From contig CM119265.1 in assembly GCA_051294375.1 (NCBI GenBank), positions 26,976,517 to 27,040,516 on the forward strand: a stretch of 64,000 nucleotides of DNA, given 5' to 3'. Made by a program: the position numbers and the translations under genes. Position 1 is the first letter of the stretch, and each line of letters begins with the position of its first letter. The notes below the pieces were generated by a model that was given only the letters and a program-made list of their open reading frames with translations, searched no databases and was not told the origin of the DNA. This DNA is from Paraspadella gotoi. Lineage: Eukaryota > Chaetognatha. Shown here piece after piece: positions 1-13,300 of this stretch.

Positions 1-1100
1 TGAGTCAGCCGGAAGATGGCAAGAACTCAGGGTTGGCAGAATTCACTATCGTATGAATATGAGTCAGAAAAGAGAAAGAATTAAGATGATACCTCAAACG
101 TTATGACATATAGAATTATAAGACCGATTAATCGAATGCGACCTTAACCGCAAATACATCTTATTCAAATAACATACACGGGGATCAGTTAGATACATAT
201 AATCGGTCCATGACTCCGCACACATATTCCTTGTCTCGCTGAGCCGCGTCTTTGCAACAATATCTCCAAGACAAAGTCTGTAAATACTTCATCCTACCAA
301 CAAGACGAGGTTCCGGACGCACAGTTATCGGAGCCTAGACTGAGGTCACAGCCCGCCCGGCCTGCCGCGCGCTCGCTCTGGCGTCGCTATTTACTTGCAC
401 TTCTTCAGCGCATCGAGTTTTCACTCTGGCGGCCCCTGCAGCGGGCGCTGTACCCTGGCGTCGCAACAGGACTTGATTCCAGGACACAACACAACATGTA
501 GCAAGAAACGTTGTGGGAGATCAATCGACCCACTATCGGGGCTTAAGAAATTTCAACGAGTGCTAATCAAAATGGTGAGTAGACTTTAAGACGCTGACGA
601 TGTTCGCACAGCTAACAAAGCGGCCATGCGGGGGCGATACTTCACAGCAATGGCTACAGGACGCAGGACAGAAAGACTATATATATATGTATCTCCCTCA
701 GTTTTTCCACTCAAAACATTCGCCAGGCGGAGTAATCAGAATGAAAACCATCAAGATCGCCTAGAAACACTGCGCTTGAGGGTACATTTGTGGAGAGTCA
801 GTCTAGTTGAACAGACTCACATATACTGGTTCAAGAAGAGGTAATGCGACCGAGCAACACGACAAACAGCACTGTCCGACGTACGTATTAACAGCTGGAG
901 AACGACATTCCGCACATAGATGCCACCCTCAGAAGATCATCTTAGTAAAGGTGGCTGACATCCAGCGATTTTTTTAACCAGTTCTGATTCAAATCAATAA
1001 TACGCACTCCACTAGACACTGGCACTTTCTAGGGCGCGCAGGGCTTCAGAGACCCATCAAGCAGAATCGCAGTTACGAGCTGGCTTCAACACGAGAAGAA
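1..1100. other. No gene recognised
   Basis: Unique, non-repetitive sequence of balanced composition with only short open frames. Nothing in it resembles the PLC beta Y domain that should follow to the left of exon 16. Confidence 0.5.
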
Positions 1101-4100
1101 CCGCGTTGTCAGGGCGGAGGTCGTGGCCAAGGACAGCTCTAGAACTCAGGGTAGGCGGCAGCGCCGATACTAGGAATAGTAGCGACACCGCAAATAGTGC
1201 GACTAGAAAGAAATCGCTGTTCGGACAAGAATTCTTTCGAATTCTGAAAGGCTATTTCTTCGGCCAGAGGGCTCGAACAATAAAAAAGAGTAAGCAGGCG
1301 CACCAAAAACAAGACGTTTGTAACGTTTAATCAGAACGAATTCTGAGAAACGGACTGGTCACTGTATTGCCACCAGAGCTAGGAGGCATTCTAGCAAAAA
1401 CATGAAGACAGGCAATTTGCATTAAAATACGCTAAGACGATGGAACAGCAAGCTGCACGAATGCGCGGCTGGTAAGTAACGAAAAAGGTGTACGGCCGGA
1501 GGGAGGAATAGAAAGGAGAGAATAAGATCTTCCAGGAACAGTATAAACGAAAGATTCCGTCGGCTTCGGCGATGGATCAGCCGATACAGTGGGAACGAAG
1601 ACTGAGAAGCCATCAGAACACCTAGTAGATGGCCCCCGCAACAAACGACTGAATTATATTAAACATGCGGCTGAAACAACAGGAATGAGAAAGAGCGAAA
1701 GAGCGTATCGCAGGCGGGTGCCCACGTAGCCATGAAAAAAAAGAGAGGCCAGCACCAATAAGGAGAACTGCAATGCTCCCGGCCACCTGACATGTCATGA
1801 CTCGGGGCCAATCCTCCACGCCAAGACCAGCCAAACAGAACCGAAGAAGAGTACGCAAGGACCGCACCGCTGGAGCAACAACCGAGGGTAGATAGGGACG
1901 AGGCGGCTACACGCAAACCTCAGAGGTGACAAACGCAGGATCCCTAAACGGAAACACCAGAGGGTTTTCGAGAAGAGACACACCTAGAAAAACCTGAACG
2001 GAGAGAGGAGGGACCGGAGCCGTCCAAATAAGAACCGATAAAGCAACGGCGCCACCAACTCCCCATAGAGAATACGAACAAGTAGTTTTCCAACGTTCCG
2101 GAGATGGAACCGGAAAGCGAACGACGGAAAAGAGGAAAACCGAGGACCAATAAGACGCAACGATCCAAGAGGCTAACGACTCGGCCCCTCCAGGTCACGG
2201 AAATAAGTAAACTGTCAAAACAATCGAAGCTTGCAGTCCAAGGTAGACGAGATTGACGCACTCTCCAATAATGCCAATGAGGAACTGAGATAGAAAGCTG
2301 GCAGAACGATTTGCAAACGATTAAGGACGCCTAAGGAGATATACAAAACGATGGCGCACGCAATTGGAAGCAGGTGAAGAGAAAATCACGCTCAACGACG
2401 TTTCCTCCTCCCCGGGAACGTAGAACGACTCTAGAGGATATGAACCAAAGATGGGAATCCTGCTGCGTTTATCGGGTCATACAAGGCAACGAGACCGGTC
2501 AACAAGATATATCAATCCACAACAAAATCTTAAGGAGGTAGTAAAAAGGATACATACTGTAAAAACTAGGCGCATCCCAGGAAGAGATCGAGTTTCAGCT
2601 TACCTAGCGCGCAGTAGCAATAGCGGCCTACCGAATATGGTAAACAGCTGGCGGAGGTAAAAATGTGCTCGAATGCGACCGGTTTTGCAGGCGCGCCACG
2701 GGACGAAATGGCAATATATATATATATAGAGAGATAAGACCAAGAGATAGAGGCTAGGGCATCGACGTTATGCAACTTACCCACCGCAGTGGGAAGGCTA
2801 CAGACCACGTCCTTTAGTGGGCCTCAGCGAATGCATCAGAACCATGGGCCGAGGTTCCCACTGAAGGACGAAGCCGATGCATCAACACGTAATCAAGAGC
2901 ACTCGATTGCGAATATAATTGCCTGCTACAGCGGTTAACGTAACCTAGAAGGTAAATTTGCGACGGGGGCCAACGTCGCTAAACGGTCGAAGAGAATGAG
3001 ATGTAATAATTGAACGTGCTAGACATGGAGAATGAACAGTAAACCGAGTCGTAAAGAGACATAGGCATGAATTAGGGCAAGCACTAAGAAAGAACCCTAA
3101 ACGAGTGACCCGTAACAAGTGGAGTTCAGACGCGCTGCCATACCTTAATTGCTCACCTGAATGCGGACGCCGATAGACAGGCGAACTGGGCCAAAACAAA
3201 TATGTCAGCCACAGGGTATGATGATACTCCAATCAGGGAATAGGCGCGAGACTGATAGAGGCGACCCGGATGAAGAATGCATACGAATGCCTGCAGGAGT
3301 AACGCACAGAGGCGAGCACAGATTCTACAAACAAGAAGCACAGAAGACAAGATCGAGAGGAGGTAAATTCATCAGACATAGATCAACAAAAAGAGTAACC
3401 GCTTAGAAACCCAAAGAAGATCAAAACAGGAGACGAAATATAGCCAATGACGTGACTTATTGAAACAGGCGCGCGCGCACATGACACAAAATAATGGTGA
3501 AACATTTACACAGGCCCACACAAAGTGATCGAGGCCAGGGAACATTATGTAATAAATATGCAACGGAGCGCTCCAACTGCTATACAGACGCCGCCTTCCA
3601 AGCTAAAGGCGGGCGACTCAGACGATTTCAGACTAAGGAGAAGTATAAGCTAAACATAACAAATTGTAAATACTCAAACAAAAACGAACTACACATTCCA
3701 CAAGTGATTAAAGAGAAAAAGCAAATCAAGGTAACGCATAAATTCAATAGCGGGAAAGTCCTTAAGGTAAGGGTTAAAAGAAACTGAGAAGAAAGAATGA
3801 TATATATAAGAGTAGAAGATAAAGGTAGATATAGGCCAGAACAGACAAGAAAGCCCAGTGTCCTTTCTCAACCCGAACTACATGTGTGTAAAACGCGGCG
3901 ATCGCTTCGCGATCGGCCCGGGAGGCGGAATGTCCAGACGCGCTCGAAACGACGATAGGAAAGACGACGAGCTTCGGGCGACATGAAAGCAAGCCGAAGG
4001 GAAATAGGAAGGCTCACAATTGTTCGAAAAGTTGTCAGAAGAAAAAAAGCAACCAAGTAAGAGCGAATAAAGAAAAAAAAAAAGATATCCAAAGAGAACA

Positions 4101-4250
4101 AAACAAAAAAAGAAAGAAAACGATCTTTGTTCCTTTTTCCGAAAGAAGAGACGTAAGCGAACCCAAGTAAGTGCAATAAAACCAAATAAAGAAAACAAAG
4201 ACATCGTAGAGCAACAGTAAGTTTGAAAAAAAAGGCCAAAGTTAGTAACG
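1100..4250 (+). mobile_element. T-poor, A-rich region, possibly a decayed non-LTR retroelement
   Basis: The plus strand is markedly short of T (2101-2160 has only 2) for about 3 kb. Such strand asymmetry is common on the coding strand of retroelements. At 2521-2640 the frame gives RRIPGRDRVSAYL, loosely like KAPGPDGI of reverse transcriptases, and at 2738 another frame gives STLCNLPTAVGRLQT, loosely like RPITCLPT...LLT. Stops and frameshifts are everywhere. The identification is weak. Confidence 0.22.
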
Positions 4251-6760
4251 TTATGAGATAGATGTAACTAACACGTTAAACGACCGCCCGTAACAGTAAC
4301 TCACGCACACACGAACACATCACGACAGCACTCTCGTGGAATCTGCCTACCTCACGGCGCAGACTACGCGCCAGCAACGCACGCATCATCACGACACAGC
4401 ACAACCATCTCATGTCGTACGTGGAGACGAACGGGACCACGCAATCTCTCCACAAAACACACAGACTTCGCAGACGCTCACTGTCTACACGATACCCCGA
4501 ATGTCTCCAATATGCGCAATCGAGGCACACCCGCGCACTCCGCGCTGGAACCCACGAACACACGACACATCGCACGCGACAGCGCCCGCCGAAGTGAAGC
4601 GGAAGAGCTCCTCGCTCTTCACCGCCGATTATGGGTTATCTTGATCGTAGCAAGCCACGGACCCAGAACATGGACATGGATAGGGATACGGCGGGTGTGA
4701 CTTAGTTGCTAGTTAGCCACCGGACGCCTCCTGCGGCCGGTGGGTAGTTCAATATTCCTACAATTGACAGCGATTGATCATTACCGCTGGAACGGCAAGA
4801 GTGCCTGGATCTTTGCACACGCTGGAAGAAGATGTCCACAGTTGGATCAAGTTCCATTTTGATGAGCTAGAGTATCATGCGGCGTCCTTGCTGCAGTCCT
4901 AGTCCAATCGAGGGGAAGGGGCGACCGGACCGCTATCTCACACCAGGTGGATTACACTACGGTAGCGCCGGACCGGATCCTGCAGCTGGGCGAATCATTA
5001 AAAAATTTTCACGGACGCCTATGACACCATCCGAAACTTGTCCAAGTTATGCGTCGACACCTTGAAGGATAGGATGATGTGGCGTCATCGTGTGTGCGAC
5101 GTTGTATGCTCATAGGATCGGCAGATAAGGAAGGTGGAGAGTATGCGATCGCGGTGACTCATAATTGGATCTGTGATGACGTCGCCTGCTCGCAACAATG
5201 CAGCTACCGCACGGAGGCGGTCCATGCTGGTGGTGGATGACGCCGGGTTGCCATGCGGTAGTCGGCTACTCCGGCGGAAATGTAACCGGTGGCGCAGGCT
5301 CTTAGGATGGATGGTGCGACGGTGTCGGAGGCTGACATCCGGAATCTCCATCACACTCGGTGTCATGATGCAGACGGGAGTCCCGCGCCGACGCCGGTGT
5401 CGAGGACGTTACTCAAAGGAGCAAAGTCGTGGGGGAGCTGGACGAGCTGCTCCCGAAGCCAGATACCTGGACCGCCTCGCGGAAGGACTAGAACGATGGA
5501 ATGCGATGTGCGGCGAACAGCGAGCCTGCATTCACCTCCGCCTCACCGAGAAAAACGAGGATGATCGACTGGGCGGACTCACGGTGACGAGACTTCCTCG
5601 CCCCACTTCTTCTACGTAGAGGGACGGATCCAGGGAATCAAACGGGACATCGGTAATGGAAGCCCTCATGAACGCGGTCAAAGTTAGCGCAGAAGCAACG
5701 CCGGAGAATAATCGACTCACTCACGAAAAGCAGTGCGACATGAGCTTTGCGTAACGAGGGCTTTGCGCGAAGCAAGACGGCGGCTATCGAGGCCTCCCGC
5801 TCGCCGGGGCTACCACGGTTCATTCGATCCGCGGCGAGATTGCCGTCTCGCGGGACTGTTGGTGACTCGCCAAATGCCCCGACAAAACCTGCCCTCCGGA
5901 GGGAGACCGAAAAGTGGTTATCAGGACATGCCATTCTCTTTCGGAGGAACGGGAAGCATACCGTCACGGTTTATTTATTGTCGCCATTATCATCACGTGA
6001 TAGACTCTCGTTCGAAACGCCTGCTCCCCCTCCTCTGTCTACATATTGGGCGACAGATTCGTCGACATAACTGACGGGCGTCCGTTTCGAGCAAGTACAA
6101 ACGTGCGGACAACACTTCCGGAGCAAACATTCATGTCACGAGCGGATTTCCCATCTGTATGAAGAGGTGGGACGGTTATGGATTCGTCCACGCAAAGTTC
6201 AACTGGGGCAAACCCAGCGCTTCACGAACGGGCTGGGGGAGATCAACCGCCGGATCTCCGTCATCCTTCATGCGGCGGATTTATCGGCGACTCTCCTGTG
6301 GAGATCTGGAACTGGCTCGTAAAACATTGGCGCCACTCATCGGACTCGTAGCCATGCGGAGAGTGGTCGCTGTCTGCGTCTGCCTGGCGGCTGGCTGTCA
6401 GTGCGCAACTGGCTGGCATCGCCCAAGCGGAGGCGGTCGGGACAAAAACGTCGACGCCGCCACGGGGCCGCTCGCTGTCATGGAGCGACGATGAGATCAG
6501 TGCCGTTTCGATGGACTGTCCTTTGTCTGAGGCGGGGTGGTGGGGCGCGTCAGCGGATATGGGATCCGCCTCCATCTTTATTTCGATCAATGTGAACTTC
6601 TCTCTTCTCTCTCTCTCACTCTCCCTCTCTCTGTTTATTCGATCGTGGTTTTTAGCTCATAGCGAATCAGAGGCGGAGAGTGGGACTAGGTCATTAGGGA
6701 ATTGTTTCATGGGCCGAGGGAGTAGGACGAAGGACTTTAGTGATCATAAGCGAAGCTGCC
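4250..6760. other. GC-richer region without recognisable gene
   Basis: Composition changes sharply at about 4250 (GC-rich, CACACGAACACATCACGACA-like simple start) and again near 6760, where AT-rich sequence typical of the rest of the window begins. Open frames up to about 150 codons exist on both strands but none shows motifs, repeats or splice structure that I can support. Confidence 0.45.
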
Positions 6761-6997
6761 CTCGGCCGAATGGTTGCAATTGATTTTCTATCTCAATTAT
6801 TTTATTCACATGCGCTTATTCGGATTAGTAAAGTAAATAAACATTTTGCTCGTTGTCTATTCCATCGTGATAGATTTAAAGCGTCATCCGAGAAGCGGAA
6901 ACGGCAGAAGATATGTATATATATAATATATGAAACAAATTCATAAATATTCTCCAGTTTGTAACTTTGGGTCAACTATTTTTCATACATTCCATCT

Positions 6998-7444
6998 CTT
7001 AAGACATCTCAGTTGACACTTACATGGCACATTCTCCAGTTGACACTTCATCACGCACTCTCACTTGACACTTTCTCTGCACATCTCAGTTGACAACTTT
7101 CACCTGCACATCTCAGGACATATACATCCTGCTCACATCTCAATTGACATTCATCCACATCTCAGTTTGCACTTCACTGCACATCTCAGCGACATATTGC
7201 ATCCAGCATTCTTCAGTTGACTCACTTCCACTGCACGTCTCAGCTGACAATTCACACTCAGCCAACTTTCTGTATTGACCTTCACTCCACATCTCAGTTG
7301 ACACTATCACAGTCACATCCTTCAGCTGACATATCACTCCCATATCTCAGTTGACACTGTGTCGTTTCACTGCAACATCCAGCTGACATATCACTCCACA
7401 TCTCAGTTGACACTTCACTGCACATCTCACGCGACATCTCATAC
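6998..7444 (-). repeat. 24-bp minisatellite starting at the donor of PLC beta exon 16
   Basis: On the minus strand the unit is GTGTCAACTGAGATGTGCAG then TGAA, about 18 units with many small indels. It starts immediately after exon 16: ATC|GTATGAGATGTCGCGTGAGATGT, so the donor sequence is itself the edge of the first unit. The array has the indel-rich look of unpolished long-read sequence. Confidence 0.85.
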
Positions 7445-7692
7445 GATCATTCTCGCGACACTTTTGTCGTTGACTGAACCTTTGACTTTGGGCTTCTCTC
7501 CGCCCAACTCCTCGCCAAGCTCCAACTTGGCCGCGTCCGCGTGTTCTGTGTCGGTGGAAGATACAATGTTTATTTTTAATCTAATTTTTAAGTTAATTAA
7601 TCGATCAATTAATTAATTAATACCTGAGTCGAGTTCTTCTCGATTGAAGGACACACCGGGCAGTCCCTCCGGAACGGTGTGTGGATCCTCGC
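7445..7692 (-). CDS. PLCB4: PLC beta exons 15 and 16 (X-Y linker)
   Basis: Exon 15 7624-7692 (acceptor TTTCAACAG, donor GACTCAG|GTATTA) reads [20 protein letters not shown]. Exon 16 7445-7545 (acceptor ACCGACACAG, donor ATC|GTATGA) reads [20 protein letters not shown] then [13 protein letters not shown]. Phases join exon 14 to 15 to 16 and leave in phase 0. The acidic and charged composition suits the linker, but there is little conservation to prove it, and an earlier donor (AAAG|GTTCAG) is possible for exon 16. Confidence 0.75.
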
Positions 7693-10315
7693 CTGTTGAA
7701 ATAAGGACGATCGTTCAATGAGCCGCGTCGATCGCTCTTTCTTTCTTTCTTTCTCTCTTTCTTTCTTTGCTGCTTTCTCTCTTTGCTTCTTTCTTTCTTT
7801 CCTTCTCTCTCTCCTTCTTTCTTTCTCTAATCTCTTCCTCCTGCTACTTTACGGCTGCTTCTCCTGCTGCTGTTGCTCCTCTTCCTCCTCTTCCTCCTCC
7901 CCTTTGCTTCTTTCTCATTGGAGCTCCCAAAACGTGTGTTTCAGACGCTGAAGCCTTTTTCTGTAACAGTTCTTATTCCTCATCTCTACCACTCCACCTC
8001 CTAATCGTAAAAAGCTCCAGCTGCTCCTTCTCACCTGCGTACTCTCCTTCCAACGCCTCGATGTAGCCCATCTTAAAATGCTCCAGCTGCTCCTTCTCAG
8101 CTGCGTACACTCCTTTCAATGCATTGATGGAGCCCCTCTTAAAAAGCTCCAGCTGCTCCTTCTCACCTGCGTACTCTCCTTCCAACGCCTCGATGGAGCC
8201 CATCTTAAAAAGCTCCAGCTGCTCCTTTTCCACCTCAGGATTGAGTCTTTTGTTTTTGATGAGAATTTTGTGTTTAAGGAGATTGGGCGACGGTAGAGGG
8301 ACGCCCGACTCGAGGGGATGGGATTCGAGGGGCGTCCGGAGGAGGTAATCCCCGAGTATCTCTTCGCCTGGAGGGAAGAGGAGGAGAAGGAGGAGGAGGA
8401 AGAAGAAGAAGAAAGGGAAGAAGAAAAAGGAGAGAAGGAAGAGGAAGAAAAAAAGGAAGAGGAAAAAAGAGAAAAGGAGGAGGAAGAAGAAGGAGAATAG
8501 GAGGAGGAAAGGAAGAGAAGGAGGAAGAGGAAAAAGGATAGAAGGAGGAAGAGGAAAGGAAGAGGAAAGGAAGAGGAAAAAGGAGGAGGAGGAAGAGGAG
8601 TAGGGAGGAGGAAAAGGGGAAGATGTCAAGTCTCAGCATTCAGGAACGTCTTAAAAACCCATCACATTATTGCGCCATTTTGTACTACTGCCCCACCCTT
8701 ACTCACAGTATTGCGCCATTTTGTACTGTTGCGCCACCCAGACTCACAGTATTGAGCCATTTTGTATAGCTGCGCCACCTTACTCGCAGTATTTCGCATT
8801 TTGTACTGCTGCGCACCTTACAGTATTGCGCCATTTTGTACTGCTGCGCCACCCAGACTAACAGTATTGCGCCATTTTGTATAGCTGGGCCACCTTACTC
8901 GCAGTATTGCGCCATTTTGTACTGCTGCGACACCCTTACTCACAGTATTGCGCCATTTTGTACTACTGCGCCACCCAGACTCACAGTATTGCGCCATTTN
9001 NNNNNNNNNNNNNNNNNNNNNNNNNNNNNNNNNNNNNNNNNNNNNNNNNNNNNNNNNNNNNNNNNNNNNNNNNNNNNNNNNNNNNNNNNNNNNNNNNNNN
9101 NNNNNNNNNNNNNNNNNNNNNNNNNNNNNNNNNNNNNNNNNNNNNNNNNNNNNNNNNNNNNNNNNNNNNNNNNNNNNNNNNNNNNNNNNNNNNNNNNNNN
9201 NNNNNNNNNNNNNNNNNNNNNNNNNNNNNNNNNNNNNNNNNNNNNNNNNNNNNNNNNNNNNNNNNNNNNNNNNNNNNNNNNNNNNNNNNNNNNNNNNNNN
9301 NNNNNNNNNNNNNNNNNNNNNNNNNNNNNNNNNNNNNNNNNNNNNNNNNNNNNNNNNNNNNNNNNNNNNNNNNNNNNNNNNNNNNNNNNNNNNNNNNNNN
9401 NNNNNNNNNNNNNNNNNNNNNNNNNNNNNNNNNNNNNNNNNNNNNNNNNNNNNNNNNNNNNNNNNNNNNNNNNNNNNNNNNNNNNNNNNNNNNNNNNNNN
9501 NNNNNNNNNNNNNNNNNNNNNNNNNNNNNNNNNNNNNNNNNNNNNNNNNNNNNNNNNNNNNNNNNNNNNNNNNNNNNNNNNNNNNNNNNNNNNNNNNNNN
9601 NNNNNNNNNNNNNNNNNNNNNNNNNNNNNNNNNNNNNNNNNNNNNCCCTTACTCACAGTATTGCGCCATTTTGTACTGCTGCGCCTTGCTGCAGTGATTT
9701 TCGAAGGAGAGGATGACCGGAAACGGGGACGTGACGAAAGCGCACTCTCGGATCGCCGTCATCACGTCTTTAAATAAAATGTCGGTGCACATGGCTTTTC
9801 CGTGGGTGATGATGGGTTCCTTAAGGGGAAGGGCTTTTTTTATAAATATTTAATATTGATTAATTGATTGATTAGTAATAATGATCAAAAATAAAAAATG
9901 TAGCTAGAAGATGAATAACGTTAATGTTAATGTGTTAACTGTCACGTTTTTGAGCATTGCACGTCAAATCAAATCAAAAATCTCCCTATCTCTGTCTGTC
10001 TCTCTGTCTCTGTCTCTCTCTGTCTCTCTCTCTCTCTCTCAGCAAATTATGGAATTATTAGGTTTGTTAAAAAGTGAAAGAAAAGTCTCTCTACTTACTG
10101 TAACGTCTTATAATTCTTTAAAAAATTCTTGTTATTTTCTCTTCGAGTATAAAACATAATTAGATAACTTAAGATCAGCAAGCAAACGGTGAGCCAGTGA
10201 TGACGGTAAGCAAGCTTCTTCAAGTTAGCAAGCATTCCGCGAAACGAAAGTCATTTATCTCGATACGAGATAAATCTCCCTTTCAGTTATCCTTGAAGCG
10301 AATTTAATGGGATAA

Positions 10316-10352
<37 letters not shown>

Positions 10353-13300
10353 GAGAAGAACGAGAGATTGAAATTAATCGCTATTTTTTGTTTTGGCGTT
10401 TACTTATCGAAATTCAGTCTGAACTCAGTATTTTTGCAAGAAATATATTTATTTGTAGATTACAATATTCGGCATAATATTCCTATATAAAATATGAAAT
10501 TATGAAAATTCTGCAAACTTACTGCTGTTTCCACGTATTCCAATCTTTACTCTTTTACTTCTCTCAATTAAAGAATTAAATCATTTTAATATTTTTAATT
10601 TATCTTAATAAATGTCAATTTGGGAAGCGGAAAGTCAGCTGTTGTTCTTCTGGAAAATACGCAGGGAGCAGCTCGTATACAACACTAAAGGTTTCACGCA
10701 TTCATTCATCGGCTGATCTCTTGAGACTTTTCTAATAAGAATCGACACCATCACTTCTCTGTTAGAGGCAAAGTCATTCAGATCACCCTTGAACACAAAT
10801 CATACAATAGTTCCTAAATGAGGCTGAAAACAGAAAGGGGTGGGAAATGGATAATTTTTTGAAGGGGGACCAACGTTATATATATTAATTCTTTAAGCAA
10901 GTGACAACGTTTATAGCATAAACATAAATGCTTTAAACGGATATGATTTGATTACAATGCGGGTATATCCGCCCTCTATATTCTTTGTTCCTTATCTAGG
11001 CCCTGATTATTATCCAACCTCTTATTATACATCAACACAATGTAAAATAAATAAGCTTTTTCCACTATGTAAGCTATAGTTTCATTTTCTCTGATAGACT
11101 ATTCAAGTAGGTTCTAATATAAGCTTGAGGGGCATGTTATGAGGGATTGGACGCATCCAAAGGCAAGGCCCTTTTTTTTTTCAATTAATACAAAACAAAA
11201 ATAATCTCGGGGGTTCAGATCTTTTGACTTTTTACAGTATTTCATTGTATGGGTAGTGCCATATTTCATTTTCGTAAAGTTCTTGTCTGATTTAGGGAGC
11301 GACGAAATAATAACTTTTTAATGAGTTAACAAAGTGCGAACCCGACCACAATGTTTCTTTACTAGATAAAAATCAACAGTACTATTTTCGGACTATGTGC
11401 CGTCTAATTCATAGCTTTCACTATCACCTCATTGTGTCTAAGCGCACAAACCCTTTAATCTAAAATATTATCATATTTGTCTTTAGATTAATTATCTAGA
11501 TTTGTTTAACAATGACTTTTTCAATATTGTTGATTGAAGGATATTGCCCATAAACTTGCCATCTCATTCAAATGTTTATACAGACATAGCTTTTGGTTAA
11601 TGCGTTATTATTAAATGCACATGTTTCGGCAAACAGAACTCTACGGACATATTCACGCTTACTCAGTTCATGGTTTGATATTAAATAAAAGTTTCAGCTC
11701 AAACTCAAAAGTCATCTATTAAACTAAGAGTTGGGAACTTTAAGTTTCCCCTCAGTTATTCTCTGTTGGCGGCAATTCTAATCGAATGAAACCTACTTTT
11801 ATTTATCATTAATAGTTATTGGCAAAACACTCATAACAAATTAAGATTAAATACAAATTAATAAAAAAGCGTTCATAAAATATAAAAGCGGGCAAACGAC
11901 AATTAATTGTGCCGTTTTCAACTGCAGGGCTTGGGCCGCGCCCTTCAAGAACTACAAAAATGATCCAATCGTCCAATATGTATTGAGAGGCAGTGATTTT
12001 CGGACAAAGGATAGTATATAGAGATTAAGTACGCTTTATTAGAAAACTGGGTAGATCAGATTTCTTTATCGACACACGAGCGATAATACTCACAACACAG
12101 ATAATCCTTAGAGATCTGCGAGTTCAATTTGCACTATCTGATACTGATACTGGTATTCTCATAATATATATATGCACTCTGATCTAGTGAACTATTGAGA
12201 GCTTTTTGAGCTCGTGGGTGAGAGAGATTAGCGGAGATATGATTTAACCTTTTTAGCCTCTTTCAGTTAAGAGTGTGTAATGAAGGCTTTTAGACGCGGT
12301 TTTGTTATATTTTTTTTTAGTTAATTTAGATGAGTATAAATATATTTTTTCAATTATAATGATGATATTCTAAATAGTTTTGAATAGAGGAGTATATGTA
12401 AAAATAAGGCTGGTTATTATGAGTACATAGGATAGATGTAAGCATATAGACTAAATATATCACACAAAAATTGGCGCCTTGTCAGGCTACGCTAAGCTTG
12501 AGATGACTTAGAAAATGTAAATTCCAATTATTTTTTTAAAAAAAAAATCCTATAGATTAAAATATAATTATTTTTTATAATTATTGTGTTAACATTTGTC
12601 ACAGATTATTGTTTTAGAGAAGTTCAATATAATTGCGATAACGCGCGTAATAATATAAAATCAATTAAATTTTACATTTTTAACACTTTAAAAACCTTTT
12701 TTGCGCGTGATTATTCTCATTGCGTCACGCTTGTCTCTTTCACTTCGTACTTTCCTCAATTGTACTCCCTCTGCATTTGTTATCTATAAGCAGCCACATC
12801 AACATCGTAAATTAAACGACACGGACACTTACACATGACTAAAATATGATTCTATTTTATGTGAATAAAGATTTTAAAGCAAGCAAAAAAGGGAATATAC
12901 TTAATTATATTTTATTATTGCTAAAGATCGTGTTCGATTATGTCTTTATGTTTGTTAGGAAAAAAGAGCATTCAAGAGCGCTCACACAGAGAGTTATAGA
13001 TATCATCCTATTTCATCTTAATCTACTTATTAACATTAGGTAAACGTATCTTAATAATACAATATCTTTAAACTAAAAAATCTTGTTATATTATATTCTA
13101 TACAATATATTTATCCTTCTACCTATAACGTTTAAATCGAGATGTATAATTATTTTATAATATAAAACCAATATATATAATAAGCGACTTAAAATGTTAA
13201 CGCGAATAAACATGTAAGCGTATTCACAGCAAATATCTGCCGTGTACGGCCGAGTGGATGTGGGACGCGGATAATAGCTCAGAGCGCGCGATCTCATAAG

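Noticed and set aside
4336-5619. Frames of 90-148 codons in the GC-richer region
   Set aside because: No motifs, no periodicity, overlapping frames on both strands; explained by low stop-codon density.
8665-9690. CRISPR-like repeat array
   Set aside because: Units are contiguous 41-bp tandem copies with no unique spacers, in an animal intron.
8836-9777. Frames of 240-310 codons
   Set aside because: They consist mainly of the 646-N gap and the 41-bp array.
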